DNA of 64,000 nucleotides. Origin: Nitrosomonas sp. (lineage in GTDB: Bacteria; Pseudomonadota; Gammaproteobacteria; Burkholderiales; Nitrosomonadaceae). A program made the position numbers and the translations under genes. Location of the stretch: contig NZ_JAIEME010000002.1 in NCBI RefSeq assembly GCF_019752415.1, forward strand, positions 32,851-96,850, written 5' to 3'. Of this stretch, positions 46,489-58,709 are shown piece after piece; within the stretch, counting starts at the first letter, position 1, and each line of letters opens with the position of its first letter. The notes beneath the pieces were generated by a model. That model ran no database searches. It was not told the DNA's origin and was given only the letters and a program-made list of their open reading frames with translations.

Positions 46489-47394
46489 ATGCAAAAAAAA
46501 CAACAATATAACACCAATAAGCTCCACAAACGCTTAAGACGGCAAGTAGGAACAGCGATTGCTGATTTCAATATGATCGAAGCCGGTGACCGGATCATGG
46601 TGTGCTTGTCCGGCGGTAAGGATAGTTATGCCATGCTGGATATTCTGCGCAATTTACAAGCTCACGCGCCGTTAGAATTTGAGCTGATAGCAGTTAATCT
46701 GGACCAAAAGCAACCTGGTTTTCCTGAACAAGTGCTGCCGGGCTATCTGACGGATATTGGCATGCCTTATCGTATCATTGAACAAGATACCTACAGTGTC
46801 GTAAAACGGGTTATTGCAGAGGGAAAAACAACTTGTAGTCTTTGCTCGCGCTTGCGTCGCGGCGTGCTATATCGCGTTGCCAGTGAATTGGGCGCCACCA
46901 AGATAGCACTCGGTCATCATCGGGATGATATTCTTGAAACCTTGTTTCTTAACATGTTTTATGGCGGAAAACTTAAAGCTATGCCACCGAAACTGGTAAG
47001 CGATGACGGAAAACATATCGTTATCCGACCACTGGCTTACTGCAAAGAAAAAGATTTGGCCGCTTACGCCATAGCAGAAAATTTTCCGATCATTCCCTGC
47101 AATCTGTGCGGATCGCAAAAAAACCTGCAGCGTCAAGCCATCAAAGAAATGATGCAGCAATGGGATAAAAAATTTCCCGGACGGCTGGAAACGATGTTCC
47201 GCTCCATTCAAAATATTCAGTTATCGCATCTGGCCGATGCATCCCGGTATGATTTTTTTAACTTAAAAGCACTGGGGGAACCGGTAATCGACGGCGACAC
47301 CGCATTTGATGAAGAAGTATTTGAACCCACCATTGAAGAAATGCTGATATCCGATTCAGAAGAAACGAATGACAGCCGCCTTGCTTCAAGATAA
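46489..47394 (+). CDS. ttcA: tRNA 2-thiocytidine(32) synthetase
   Basis: 301 residues. Thiolates cytidine 32 of some tRNAs with ATP, using an iron-sulfur cluster. The PP-loop [11 protein letters not shown] and the two CxxC pairs [11 protein letters not shown] and CNLCGSQKN are present. The last 30 residues are acidic and extend beyond the family core. No other tRNA-modification gene is near. It converges tail to tail with the DUF2784 gene without any spacer. Confidence 0.96.
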   Translation: MQKKQQYNTNKLHKRLRRQVGTAIADFNMIEAGDRIMVCLSGGKDSYAMLDILRNLQAHAPLEFELIAVNLDQKQPGFPEQVLPGYLTDIGMPYRIIEQDTYSVVKRVIAEGKTTCSLCSRLRRGVLYRVASELGATKIALGHHRDDILETLFLNMFYGGKLKAMPPKLVSDDGKHIVIRPLAYCKEKDLAAYAIAENFPIIPCNLCGSQKNLQRQAIKEMMQQWDKKFPGRLETMFRSIQNIQLSHLADASRYDFFNLKALGEPVIDGDTAFDEEVFEPTIEEMLISDSEETNDSRLASR

Positions 47395-47772
47395 TCATGG
47401 AAGATTTCTACGAGGTTCCGGCGGTACCCATTTGAAAGTTGCTGCAACCAGGCCGGCAAAGAGGACATAAACTACCGTGAATAAGCCTTCAGGTACAGTA
47501 TAAAACATGATTTTATGCAGCCATTGCTGAATAAAACTACTGTTTGTTTCGATCTGACGCAATGTATTTTCCCATAATGTTAACGGGCAAACGACACCCA
47601 TCAAGGATTCAACCACGACGAATAAAATGGCGGCAAGATGTAGATAACGAAACCAAGGGTTTCTGACAAACGCCAGCTTAAACCACGCACCCAACCAGAT
47701 GACAGGCAAGCTGGCAACAACAAACAACACATAGAAAAAGTGGATAATTAGTACAAGATCAGCCAACAGCAT
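47395..47772 (-). CDS. DUF2784 membrane protein
   Basis: 125 residues from ATG 47772 (a start at 47835 lies in a less likely N-terminal extension). Four hydrophobic helices, with the family pattern ADLVLIIHFFYVLFV, WFRYLHLAAILFVVVESL, CPLTLWE and FIQQWLHKIMFY. Inner-membrane protein of unknown role. It sits 28 bases downstream of the BON gene on the same strand. Its stop abuts the ttcA stop. Confidence 0.88.
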   Translation of the reverse strand: MLLADLVLIIHFFYVLFVVASLPVIWLGAWFKLAFVRNPWFRYLHLAAILFVVVESLMGVVCPLTLWENTLRQIETNSSFIQQWLHKIMFYTVPEGLFTVVYVLFAGLVAATFKWVPPEPRRNLP

Positions 47773-47800
47773 ATTCAACTTGATAAACTTACATGGACGA

Positions 47801-48130
47801 TTAATAATCGCCGGTTCCCTGGATTCGCAGGTCATTCTTGATAAACTTTATACCACTGATACTGCGCGCAATTGCAATCGCTTTGTACATATCGTCGCGG
47901 GAATTGACCAGACCACTCAATTCTACGACTCCTTTTGTAGTTCTGACGTTGATATCGAAAGGTCTTAGGGAAAGCTCGTCAAGAATTGCTTCGTGAACTT
48001 TCGTAGTAATAACAATATCTTCGTATTGTTCTCTGGCGCCTTCAAACTGCGGCGCTGTTGCGCAGCCCGAGAAAAGAGCCATTTGAAAAACTAACAAGAA
48101 TGCCATGAAACGGCTATTCAATTGTGTCAT
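47801..48130 (-). CDS. BON-domain lipoprotein (paralogue 3)
   Basis: 109 residues; lipobox FSGC after a signal segment; BON domain about 38-105 with VRTTKGVVELSGLVNSR and ISGIKFIKNDLRI. GGGAGCG precedes the ATG. Paralogue of the protein at 43771 (similar start and end). A palindromic site of the same class, in a variant form, is 180 bp upstream. The DUF2784 gene follows and may be co-transcribed. Confidence 0.9.
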   Translation of the reverse strand: MTQLNSRFMAFLLVFQMALFSGCATAPQFEGAREQYEDIVITTKVHEAILDELSLRPFDINVRTTKGVVELSGLVNSRDDMYKAIAIARSISGIKFIKNDLRIQGTGDY

Positions 48131-48309
48131 GATTAAGCGCTCCCAAATGATTAACGGAAAATACCCCTCGTTACATTTGATTAAAGGCTCTTGCTTTAAG
48201 CTACCTTCAATACGTTATAAATCTGAAATTTACGAATTTATTGAATTCTCTGGTTAGTTAGTATGCGCAAAAATCAGAATGTTGTATTGCAAGGACAGAG
48301 TAGTTCATG

Positions 48310-48325
48310 TGTACGCAGATGTACA
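48310..48325. promoter_or_regulatory. Crp-like 16-bp palindrome, site 7 (variant)
   Basis: TGTAC-GCAGAT-GTACA, with perfectly symmetric arms, 180 bp before the BON gene at 48130. It keeps the 5-6-5 spacing but has A for G in both arms. Confidence 0.45.
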
Positions 48326-48558
48326 AAGCATTCCATTCCTAGAAGTTATATTACATGATTATCGCTGACAGAGACTAGCTCAATTCATGAGTTTTTTGCT
48401 TAACGATCCCTAAAAAATGGCACGATCGCGTTGCACAAAACTAACAGGCTGTTGAAAAACGTACTCGAGGCAACCGATTCAAGGCAAAAACAGGCGAAGA
48501 AACACAGCTTATGCTTAATAAATGAGCATGTTGAGCATGGCTAGATTGCTATTGATCA
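48326..48558. other. Intergenic region with possible insertion-element end
   Basis: Between the palindrome and the TlpA gene end. It contains CAGGCTGTTGAAAAAC (48445-48460), a sequence often seen at the edges of insertion sequences, but no transposase or second end is visible, so no element is claimed. Confidence 0.3.
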
Positions 48559-49176
48559 TCAAAGATTCCTTAAGTCAAGATCATCAACTAGCCCGCTTTG
48601 ATGCTGAACATGCGAACTCTCCTTTAGCAACGGAATTACTAATTTTTCCAGTGTGTTCAGATGGACACGGCCCAAATAGGTTTCAACAATTTCACCGGAA
48701 CGATTAATAACCACAGTGTAGGGTAAAGCGGATTGTCGATTACCCGCAGCTTCAGCCAACGCCCAAGTATGAAAACTGCCGACCAATACCGGATAATTGA
48801 TAGCAAATTCTTCACTATAGGCCTTTACCTTATCCGCTTGATCAATAGCGATTCCCACAAAAACCAGCCCTTGATCACGGAATTTTTCCTGCGCCGCAAT
48901 AAATTCAGGAATTTCCTCGCGACAGGGCGTACACCAGGTGGCCCAAAAATTCACCACGATTACATTACCCAGCCATTGCGAAATGGCCTGATTTTCTCCC
49001 TGAATATCCGGCAAATTGGCAGTAAGAATTGCTTTTGCACCTTGTTGACTGGCTTCACTGGAAAGAGCAGGTTGCGGACCACCACCCATGAGCTGGGCTC
49101 GCAACATAAAACCCGTGGTGATTGCCAAAGCTCCCAAAGCCAAATATATTAATAATTGTCTCAATTTTGCCATCAT
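48559..49176 (-). CDS. TlpA-family thiol-disulfide reductase
   Basis: 205 residues: one membrane anchor (about 8-24), then a periplasmic thioredoxin fold with WATWCTPCREEIPEF as active site and the cis-Pro region SALPYTVVINRSG. Reduces cysteines of secreted proteins, for example in cytochrome c maturation. It lies 57 bases downstream of dsbD on the same strand, which should supply its electrons. Confidence 0.93.
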   Translation of the reverse strand: MMAKLRQLLIYLALGALAITTGFMLRAQLMGGGPQPALSSEASQQGAKAILTANLPDIQGENQAISQWLGNVIVVNFWATWCTPCREEIPEFIAAQEKFRDQGLVFVGIAIDQADKVKAYSEEFAINYPVLVGSFHTWALAEAAGNRQSALPYTVVINRSGEIVETYLGRVHLNTLEKLVIPLLKESSHVQHQSGLVDDLDLRNL

Positions 49177-49233
49177 GATTCCTTTAAATGAAGCGATACA
49201 CGAGATGATTCGCTTTTTTAGTTAATTTTCTTT

Positions 49234-51171
49234 TTAAATCAGCACCGCATTCAGCACGGTCAGAAAATCATTTTTATTTAAAAAACCGATTACTTTGATA
49301 TCTGAAATGTCATTTCCCTGACGATCAATAAACAAAATACCCGGTGGTCCAAACAATTTAAATCGTTTGAGTAAATCCGTATCATCCGGCGTGCCATCGG
49401 TCACATCGATCTCCAGCAGAACAACATCTTTCAGGCGGGATTGCACTTTACTATCGGAAAAAGTAAAGCGATCCATTTCCTTACATGAAACGCACCAATC
49501 CGCATGAAATCTGACCATAATATACTTATCCCTGGATTGCTGGATCTGCTCATTCAGTTCAGTAATGGTTTTTACCCGTTGGAAAGGTAGCGCTGCATGA
49601 TTGGAAGCGACAGCCTCTCCCATATTCATGGTATCCGCGCTTGTCATACTGATTTTTGAAAGCGGCTGCAATACATCCCGGCTGCCCGACAAGATACCAA
49701 TCAACAAGGCGATGCCGACCAACAGCGCAATGACACCGATACCTTTGAGAAATTTCTTCAGACCCGAAGCTCTTTCCGGCAATGGGTCAATCGCATGCAG
49801 ATAAATCGCTGAAATGATCAACAATGCGGCCCACAATGACATATGAACCACTTCGTTGATGACGGGAGAAATCAACCAAATAGCAACTGCAAGCAACAAT
49901 ACACCAAAAAATTGCTTGATCGATTCCATCCATGCTCCGGCTCTTGGTAATAACGCACCTGCTGAAGCGCCTAGTAACAACAACGGAACACCCATACCCA
50001 GCGCCATGACAAACAAAGTCGAACCACCCAAAATCACATCACGGGTTTGGCTGATATACAGCAAAGCACCCGCCAGTGGCGCTGCGACACACGGGCCGAC
50101 TATCAATGCAGACAGCGCTCCCATGCCGAATACACCGGTTAAATGTCCGCCTTTCAGGTGTCCGGCTTCCTCAGACAATTTGGTTTGCAGTGAGCCGGGC
50201 AATTGCAATTCATAAAAACCAAACATCGAAAACGACAGCAATACAAATATCACCGCGAACGTGCCCAACACCCAGGCATTTTGCAGCGCGGCGGACAGCA
50301 TCGCACCCGACAGCCCGGCAGCTACACCAGCGATGGCATAAGTGATTGCCATACCCAGCACATAAGCCAGCGCTAAGATAAATCCATGGCCTTTGGTCAC
50401 ATGCTTGCCACGATTGGCAATAATTCCCGACAAAATCGGAAACATCGGAAACACACAAGGTGTAAACGCAAGCAGCAGACCGATGCCGAAAAATCCGGTT
50501 AAGATCAGCCAGAAATCACCGGTTTGAAACATCTGATCAATTTTGTACGCTTCGGTTTCGATGGCAGGTGCTCGGGATGGCATTTGAAACAACTCAGCAG
50601 TCGCATCGATTCCGGCTGCCGCCGCCTTGCCGCTCACCGCTTCAGCTACAGCACCAATCGCCGCTTTCACAGCCGGTAATGTCAGATCGATGGCTTTGTG
50701 AATGGGTGCATAACACACTCCGACCGGCTCATTGCACCCCTGATAAGTGGCCGCCAGTGTCAGCAGTTGCTCGCTCGCGGGATCTTCGCGTTTTAACGAG
50801 ATAATGGCCTGAATGGGGCTGTAATAAACTTCTGTCTGACCAAAAGTCTGGTCTTCCTTCATTTTGCCGGGCGGTAAAGTGACTTTCTCAATCACCATAC
50901 CGGGTTGTTTCGGCTCAAATGTAATCTTATCGCGATACAGATAATAATCCTTTGCCGGCGTCAAATTGGCAATCAGCGTATTGCCATCGCGCACTTCCAC
51001 CGAAATCTTGAATGCTTCATCAGGTGGCAAAAGTTCTTGCGGATTGCTTTGGCCCAGATTGATACCCAGTTCCTGCAATTTTGAAAACAAGCTAAAGGAG
51101 CCGCTTTCCTGCGCAGAAATAGGCGTACTAGCCAGACATACTATGAGTAACAAAAATTGGAATAATCGCAT
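49234..51171 (-). CDS. dsbD: Thiol:disulfide interchange protein DsbD
   Basis: 645 residues, three-part DsbD: signal and alpha domain (about 22-165, YQGCNEPVGVCYAPIH), eight-helix beta domain (about 215-500, FTPCVFPMFPILSG and GPCVAAPLAG, each with the redox Cys) and gamma thioredoxin domain (about 530-645, ADWCVSCKEMDRF). All six active cysteines are present. It carries electrons from cytoplasmic thioredoxin to periplasmic partners such as the neighbouring TlpA protein. The cutA stop is 16 bases upstream, the usual cutA-dsbD order. Confidence 0.97.
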   Translation of the reverse strand: MRLFQFLLLIVCLASTPISAQESGSFSLFSKLQELGINLGQSNPQELLPPDEAFKISVEVRDGNTLIANLTPAKDYYLYRDKITFEPKQPGMVIEKVTLPPGKMKEDQTFGQTEVYYSPIQAIISLKREDPASEQLLTLAATYQGCNEPVGVCYAPIHKAIDLTLPAVKAAIGAVAEAVSGKAAAAGIDATAELFQMPSRAPAIETEAYKIDQMFQTGDFWLILTGFFGIGLLLAFTPCVFPMFPILSGIIANRGKHVTKGHGFILALAYVLGMAITYAIAGVAAGLSGAMLSAALQNAWVLGTFAVIFVLLSFSMFGFYELQLPGSLQTKLSEEAGHLKGGHLTGVFGMGALSALIVGPCVAAPLAGALLYISQTRDVILGGSTLFVMALGMGVPLLLLGASAGALLPRAGAWMESIKQFFGVLLLAVAIWLISPVINEVVHMSLWAALLIISAIYLHAIDPLPERASGLKKFLKGIGVIALLVGIALLIGILSGSRDVLQPLSKISMTSADTMNMGEAVASNHAALPFQRVKTITELNEQIQQSRDKYIMVRFHADWCVSCKEMDRFTFSDSKVQSRLKDVVLLEIDVTDGTPDDTDLLKRFKLFGPPGILFIDRQGNDISDIKVIGFLNKNDFLTVLNAVLI

Positions 51172-51187
51172 CGGTATTCAGTATTAT

Positions 51188-51517
51188 TTAATCGAGTGGT
51201 TGTGTTTCATTGGCGATCCACTGCAAATAAGCAGGTAATCCGTTTAGGATAGGAACCATAATCACTTCCGGAAGTTCATAAGGATGCATCATCTTGATCA
51301 ACTGTTCAACCCGGTCATAATGCTGCCGCAAGGTTTTGATCAAAACGGGTATTTCATCCGCCGATTCAACTGTACCTTGCCAGCGATAAATCGAGGTACA
51401 AGGACTCAACACATTCACACAGGCCGCCAAATGCTGGGCGATCAACGCTTCAGCCAATGCAACCGCGCCCTTTTTATCGGGGAAATTGGTCATAACAAGG
51501 ATTGGTTCTAGCACCAT
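51188..51517 (-). CDS. cutA: Divalent-cation tolerance protein CutA
   Basis: 109 residues, the typical CutA1 trimer subunit: VMTNFPDKKGAVALAEALI, CVNVLSPCTSIYRWQG and HPYELPEVIMVPI. Small cytoplasmic protein associated with copper tolerance in older work; its biochemical role is unsettled. It precedes dsbD with a 16-base gap, so they are probably one operon. Confidence 0.95.
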   Translation of the reverse strand: MVLEPILVMTNFPDKKGAVALAEALIAQHLAACVNVLSPCTSIYRWQGTVESADEIPVLIKTLRQHYDRVEQLIKMMHPYELPEVIMVPILNGLPAYLQWIANETQPLD

Positions 51518-51675
51518 GAAAAGGAATTTTTATTATCGGTAAATACGAAAAAAATCAATTTTACCCTGCTTATCGTATAAATTCACCGGTGATACACCGC
51601 ACTTTGACATACTGGGCATACCTTGCCAACAAGCATATACTTCAGAAAAACAATTTATCGAAAGGATATGAACAG

Positions 51676-51873
51676 ATGAAAGGATTATTTGGTTTGGTAA
51701 TAACGCTATCTATTATTACTCCGGTAACAATATTTTTTGGTTACATCATCATGGATGAAGGCGATCAATTTACCGCCGAGCATTATATGGTTACAGGACT
51801 CAGTACAGTGCCGCTTATTTTCGCGCTGCTGGTTAAATTTTTGATGACTGGCGCAGAAAAGGACAAAGAATAA
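51676..51873 (+). CDS. Small two-helix membrane protein
   Basis: 65 residues from ATG 51676 with AAAGGA upstream. Two hydrophobic helices (GLVITLSIITPVTIFFGYI and TVPLIFALLVKFLM) joined by an acidic loop, then a charged end GAEKDKE. No family is recognised. It stands alone between cutA (divergent) and a hairpin at 51897. Confidence 0.7.
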   Translation: MKGLFGLVITLSIITPVTIFFGYIIMDEGDQFTAEHYMVTGLSTVPLIFALLVKFLMTGAEKDKE

Positions 51874-52225
51874 ATAATGAGCGGAGAAATAAACAACCCC
51901 GTGACAAGTTCACGGGGAATCGCGAGTTTAATCAATCAGCGTGCCCTGTGAACTTTCACAAGCACGCTGATAAGCCAATCTTGCCACGCCAAATCCGCAC
52001 TTAATCCGGGTAGTCCTCACCACAGTAGCCCTATTGCCGTCGATTATCGCAAGCGGCAATCCACCACGGCTCTCAAGTAAAGTCACTAACACACTCATAA
52101 TGTAGAACTTTACCGTGTTTTTTGTTGTCACTGATCGCGTCAATCGAAAGTTGGTCATATTGACAGTCAGTGCTATAATGCTGCCCCCACCGCAACAACT
52201 AACAGCTTATTTTTGAGGAATTATT
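51874..52225. other. Intergenic region before typA
   Basis: About 350 bases. A leftward open frame (51928-52158) has an ATG but no ribosome-binding site and no recognised family. The final 70 bases before typA, ending in TTTTTGAGGAATTATT, contain the promoter and ribosome-binding site (GAGGAA). Confidence 0.4.
51897..51917. terminator. Terminator-like hairpin
   Basis: CCCCGTGA and TCACGGGG pair around CAAGT, 24 bases after the small membrane-protein gene. No T-run follows, so termination would be weak or Rho-assisted. Confidence 0.5.
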
Positions 52226-54040
52226 ATGTCTCGCCCTATCCGCAATATCGCCATCATCGCGCACGTTGACCATGGCAAAACGACAATGGTCGACAAACTT
52301 TTACATCAAGCCGGCACCTTTGCCGCACACCAACAGATTTCCGAGCGCGTAATGGATTCCAACGATATCGAGCGTGAACGCGGCATTACCATCTTGGCCA
52401 AGAATTGTGCCATAGATTATGAAGGCATCCATATAAATATCGTCGACACCCCCGGCCATGCCGATTTTGGTGGCGAGGTAGAGCGTGTTTTGTCGATGGT
52501 GGATGGTGTATTGTTGCTGGTTGATGCAGTCGAAGGTCCGATGCCGCAAACCCGTTTTGTCACCAAAAAAGCTCTTGCACTGGGACTGCGTCCCATTGTC
52601 GTGATTAACAAAATTGACCGGCCGGGTGCCCGTGCTGAATGGGTCGTCGATCAAACGTTTGATTTGTTTGATAAACTCGGCGCCAGCGATGAACAACTTG
52701 ATTTTCCCGTCGTCTATGCTTCCGCATTAAATGGCTTTGCCTCATTGGAGCTGGAAAAACCTAGCACGGACATGCGCCCGTTGTTTGAAACCATCATCAA
52801 ACACGTTCCCGCCCCGGAAGGCAATCCGGAAGAACCCTTGCAATTGCAAATCAGCGCCTTGGATTACTCCAGTTTTGTCGGCCGCATTGGCATCGGACGT
52901 ATTCGTCGCGGCAAGCTGAGACCCGGCCAGGAAGTGATGATATTACTGGGAGACAAGCCGCCTAAAAAAGCAAAAGTCAATCAGGTTCTCGGTTTCCAGG
53001 GTTTGGAACGGATACAAATGAAAGAAGCCTTAGCGGGCGATATTGTACTGATCAATGGCGTAGACGAGCTGAGCATCGGTACCACGCTGGCCGATATCGA
53101 CAATCCCGAAGCATTACCTATCCATATGGTGGATGAGCCGACGCTCACCATGACCTTTCAGGTCAATACCTCGCCTTTTGCCGGACAGGAAGGCAAATTC
53201 GTCACCAGCCGTCAATTGCGCGAACGCCTGGAAAAAGAATTGCTCATCAATGTTGCAATGCGGCTGGAAGAAACTAACGAAACCGATTCATTCCTGATCT
53301 CCGGACGCGGTGAACTGCATCTCACTATTTTGCTGGAAAATATGCGCCGCGAAGGCTACGAACTGGCCGTCTCCCGCCCGCATGTCGTGATCCGTGAAAT
53401 CGACGGAGTTAAATGTGAGCCATTTGAAATGCTCACGGTCGACGTGGAAGAAGCCAATCAAGGCGCGGTGATGGAAGCCTTAGGTGCACGCCGCGGCGAT
53501 TTACTGGACATGGTATCGGATGCCAAAGGACGTGTCCGTCTTGATTATCGCATCCCGGCGCGCGGCTTGATCGGCTTCCAATCCGAATTCATGACCATGA
53601 CACGGGGTACCGGTTTGATGAGTCACGTGTTTGATGAATTCGCCCCAATGCGGCAGGAAATTCCACCGCGCAGAAATGGTGTGCTGATTTCTGCCGAAAA
53701 AGGTGAAGCCGTTGCTTATGCACTATGGAAATTGCAAGATCGCGGCCGCATGTTCGTCAGTCCCGGCGACCGCCTGTACGAAGGCATGGTGATTGGCATA
53801 CACACCCGTGATAATGATCTGGTAGTCAACCCGATCAAAGGCAAGCAATTAACTAATATCCGCGCATCCGGAACCGACGAAGCAGTCACTTTAGTCCCAC
53901 CAATTCAGCTCACCTTGGAATCCGCGATTGAATTTATCGCGGACGATGAGCTGGTAGAAATTACGCCTAAAACGATCCGTATTCGTAAGCGTTTCTTGCT
54001 GGAACACGAGCGTAAACGTGCATCACGGGTAGCGGCTTAA
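52226..54040 (+). CDS. typA: Ribosome-associated GTPase TypA/BipA
   Basis: 604 residues. Elongation-factor-like GTPase that binds the ribosome under stress and at low temperature. [12 protein letters not shown] (G1), ERERGIT (G2), [14 protein letters not shown] (G3) and NKIDRPGAR (G4) are intact, followed by EF-G-like domains III and V and the BipA-specific C-terminal domain ([20 protein letters not shown]). GAGGAA precedes the start. A strong 17-bp hairpin ends the transcript. Confidence 0.98.
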   Translation: MSRPIRNIAIIAHVDHGKTTMVDKLLHQAGTFAAHQQISERVMDSNDIERERGITILAKNCAIDYEGIHINIVDTPGHADFGGEVERVLSMVDGVLLLVDAVEGPMPQTRFVTKKALALGLRPIVVINKIDRPGARAEWVVDQTFDLFDKLGASDEQLDFPVVYASALNGFASLELEKPSTDMRPLFETIIKHVPAPEGNPEEPLQLQISALDYSSFVGRIGIGRIRRGKLRPGQEVMILLGDKPPKKAKVNQVLGFQGLERIQMKEALAGDIVLINGVDELSIGTTLADIDNPEALPIHMVDEPTLTMTFQVNTSPFAGQEGKFVTSRQLRERLEKELLINVAMRLEETNETDSFLISGRGELHLTILLENMRREGYELAVSRPHVVIREIDGVKCEPFEMLTVDVEEANQGAVMEALGARRGDLLDMVSDAKGRVRLDYRIPARGLIGFQSEFMTMTRGTGLMSHVFDEFAPMRQEIPPRRNGVLISAEKGEAVAYALWKLQDRGRMFVSPGDRLYEGMVIGIHTRDNDLVVNPIKGKQLTNIRASGTDEAVTLVPPIQLTLESAIEFIADDELVEITPKTIRIRKRFLLEHERKRASRVAA

Positions 54041-54043
54041 TAT

Positions 54044-54087
54044 GAGTAAAGTCTCGATCACCTGAAATTATGATCGAGACTTTACTC
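54044..54087. terminator. Bidirectional terminator between typA and the DUF2971 gene
   Basis: GAGTAAAGTCTCGATCA (54044-54060) and its exact complement (54071-54087) form a 17-bp stem with a 10-base loop. It serves rightward typA and the converging leftward DUF2971 gene. Confidence 0.85.
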
Positions 54088-54099
54088 AATTAGTCTAAA

Positions 54100-54834
54100 T
54101 TAGTAAGAAGGACGATCATACAAACTGGATCGCTCTACCGGACACATCAAACCATACCGACTGAGAACTTTTTCAACGAGCTTACCAAACCACACAGGGG
54201 CCGTTGGTGAAACATGGACGGCTTTGATAAGATCTTGAGGTATGACATCAACCAATACTGAAACCATTTCGGGAGATATTAGCGATGTATTGATGTCTTC
54301 CTTCGACCAAATGATTGCTCTAAGTTCGCTTTCGTGTGCAAAGCTTATCCTTTTGTGTACAAAAGGGAAAAAGAGATTCCCGTAAGGTATTGGAGTACGA
54401 TCGTAGTCGATATAGCTAACCATAGATGTTCTTACTTTCAGTGATGAAGCTGCTAAAGCTGCACATAGTGCATCATGATCACTGCGGATCGCGACACCTT
54501 CCGAACTCTGGAGATATAACTTCCACATTGCAGCTGACTCATGCTCATTAGCAAACCAACAACTGATAAACATCTCTCTTCGCGTAACATCCATGTGTTC
54601 TAGCAACTGATCAACCGCGGATTGCGGTAGACCTCCGTTCAACTTAGGGTCTTTCATGAGAGCTATAGCAGCTCTTGACAAGGTTCCTTCATATGGATCT
54701 TCGAATTGATCAGCGCGGGGAAAATAAAGTTGCCGAGTTTCAAGAAGGCTCAGCAACTTTGTGAAGTCTGTATACCTCCAAACCTTGCAGTTTGTGGAAG
54801 GGGGCAAAAAGCACTCGTGACTGTTATCGAGCAA
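54100..54834 (-). CDS. DUF2971 protein
   Basis: 244 residues from a TTG start at 54834; no ATG is available in frame nearby. It matches DUF2971 with KVWRYTDFTKLLSLLETRQLYF (in part: LLETRQLYFPRADQFEDPYEG), FISCWFANEHESAAMWKLY and SEGVAIRSDHDALCAAL. The biochemical function is unknown; the family is patchily distributed and often lies among accessory or defence genes. Here it is wedged between two core genes, typA and gyrB, which suggests acquisition. Confidence 0.85.
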   Translation of the reverse strand: MLDNSHECFLPPSTNCKVWRYTDFTKLLSLLETRQLYFPRADQFEDPYEGTLSRAAIALMKDPKLNGGLPQSAVDQLLEHMDVTRREMFISCWFANEHESAAMWKLYLQSSEGVAIRSDHDALCAALAASSLKVRTSMVSYIDYDRTPIPYGNLFFPFVHKRISFAHESELRAIIWSKEDINTSLISPEMVSVLVDVIPQDLIKAVHVSPTAPVWFGKLVEKVLSRYGLMCPVERSSLYDRPSY

Positions 54835-54899
54835 ATTGAAAATCTCACAAATTATAAAATTTGTTTCGTAGCTTATTAGATAAATTTATATTTTTACAT

Positions 54900-57332
<2,433 letters not shown>

Positions 57333-57403
57333 TTATGGTTATGAAGTTTAAGAAGAATGTTTCAACTTTTGAGGATTTTGGTCATCCCTGCTGAGAAATG
57401 TTG

Positions 57404-58519
57404 TTAAATTCTCATCGGCATGACGATGTATTTGAATTCTTTATTTCCAGGGATTGTTATCAGAACACTGCTATTGGAATTTTCAAAGGCACATTGTACC
57501 GTTTCGCTATTCACATTGTTCAATAAATCCAAAAGATAGGTGATATTAAGGCTGATATCCACTAATTCTTCGTTGTAATTAATTTCAAGCTCTTCTTCCG
57601 CTTCTTCCTGTTCGTTGTTTTTACAGATAATACGTAGCGTATCTTTGCTGACGATCAAGCGCACGCCACGGAATTTCTCGCTTTGGTTGGAAAGTATTGA
57701 TACCCGTTGCAGCGCTTGCAGAAAGGTTAAACGATCTATTTCAAACAACTTATTGTTGTTTAATGGAATAACCCGGTTGTAATCGGGAAATTTACCGTCA
57801 ATGATTTTCGATGTGAGAATGATATCAGAGAAGGAAAACCGGACTTTATTCTGAAAATATTCTATTTTTACCGGATCTTCATTATCTTCGAGCAATTTGG
57901 ATAGTTCAAACACCGCTTTGCGCGGCAAAATGACTTCCTGCTTTTTCTGTGCCGTATCCAAAGCAGCTGCGATATAGGCCAAACGATGTCCATCGGTACC
58001 GACACTGATTAACTGCTTATCTTCAGTCAATAATAAAAGTCCGTTCAGGTAGTAGCGGATATCTTGTTGTGCTACTGCAAACTGCACTTGATGCAAAAGA
58101 TTTTTTAATTCATTTTGTTTCAGCGTGATAGTGGCATCGGATTCTGACGCTTCAACAACTTCGGGGAAATCTTCTGCCGGGAGTATTTGCAGGTTAAATG
58201 CACTTTTCCCGGATTTAACCTGCAGGTGGTCGTCTTTCCGGGTTAATGTAATTTCTGCGTCGGCTGAAAGCGAACGCAGAATATCCTGAAATTTTTTAGC
58301 AGAAACCGTCAAAGCAAAATCCAGCTTGGCTGCAAGATCCTTTGTCGTTACCGTTTTGATTTGTATTTCGAGATCAGTGGTCAAAAAGGAGGTCTTTTCT
58401 TCGTTTTGCTGAATCAGGACATTTGATAGGATTGGTAATGTCTGACGTCGCTCTACAATTCCGGTGACGGTTTGCAGCGGTTTTAGTAATGTGTCTCTGT
58501 TAGTTTTTATTAAAAGCAT
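57404..58519 (-). CDS. dnaN: DNA polymerase III beta clamp
   Basis: 371 residues, three-domain sliding clamp. MLLIKTNRDTLLKPLQTVTG, LPILSNVLIQ and VTVSAKK-like motifs and the C-terminal FKYIVMPMRI match the family; the hydrophobic pocket residues near the end are conserved. It lies between dnaA (190 bases upstream) and gyrB. Confidence 0.98.
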   Translation of the reverse strand: MLLIKTNRDTLLKPLQTVTGIVERRQTLPILSNVLIQQNEEKTSFLTTDLEIQIKTVTTKDLAAKLDFALTVSAKKFQDILRSLSADAEITLTRKDDHLQVKSGKSAFNLQILPAEDFPEVVEASESDATITLKQNELKNLLHQVQFAVAQQDIRYYLNGLLLLTEDKQLISVGTDGHRLAYIAAALDTAQKKQEVILPRKAVFELSKLLEDNEDPVKIEYFQNKVRFSFSDIILTSKIIDGKFPDYNRVIPLNNNKLFEIDRLTFLQALQRVSILSNQSEKFRGVRLIVSKDTLRIICKNNEQEEAEEELEINYNEELVDISLNITYLLDLLNNVNSETVQCAFENSNSSVLITIPGNKEFKYIVMPMRI

Positions 58520-58709
58520 TTATATAAAAGAATAATAGTAATTAGATAATGTCTTCAATACTTCTGTATCGTTTCTAACATCAAATGAATATCAACAAGA
58601 TAGCATAAATTTTTCGTTTGTATGAAAACTGTATAGTGTTTGGATGGTTTGTGGATAAAAATAGTAATTCTTTAAAATGCGTAGTTATGCACAAACTGTT
58701 AGACAGTTA
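58520..58709. other. Putative replication origin (oriC) between dnaA and dnaN
   Basis: A very AT-rich gap with two perfect 9-mer DnaA boxes: TTATGCACA at 58685-58693 on the plus strand and TTATCCACA as its complement TGTGGATAA at 58650-58658. A weaker one, TTATCAACC, is at 58707-58715. AT-rich stretches follow toward dnaN. The upstream side of dnaA (60084-60156) is also AT-rich but has no box, so this gap is the better origin candidate. Confidence 0.6.

Noticed and set aside
48445..48460. CAGGCTGTTGAAAAAC as an insertion-sequence end
   Set aside because: Only one possible end, no transposase, no target duplication.
51928..52158. 76-codon leftward frame before typA
   Set aside because: ATG without ribosome-binding site, overlaps the probable typA promoter region, no recognised family.
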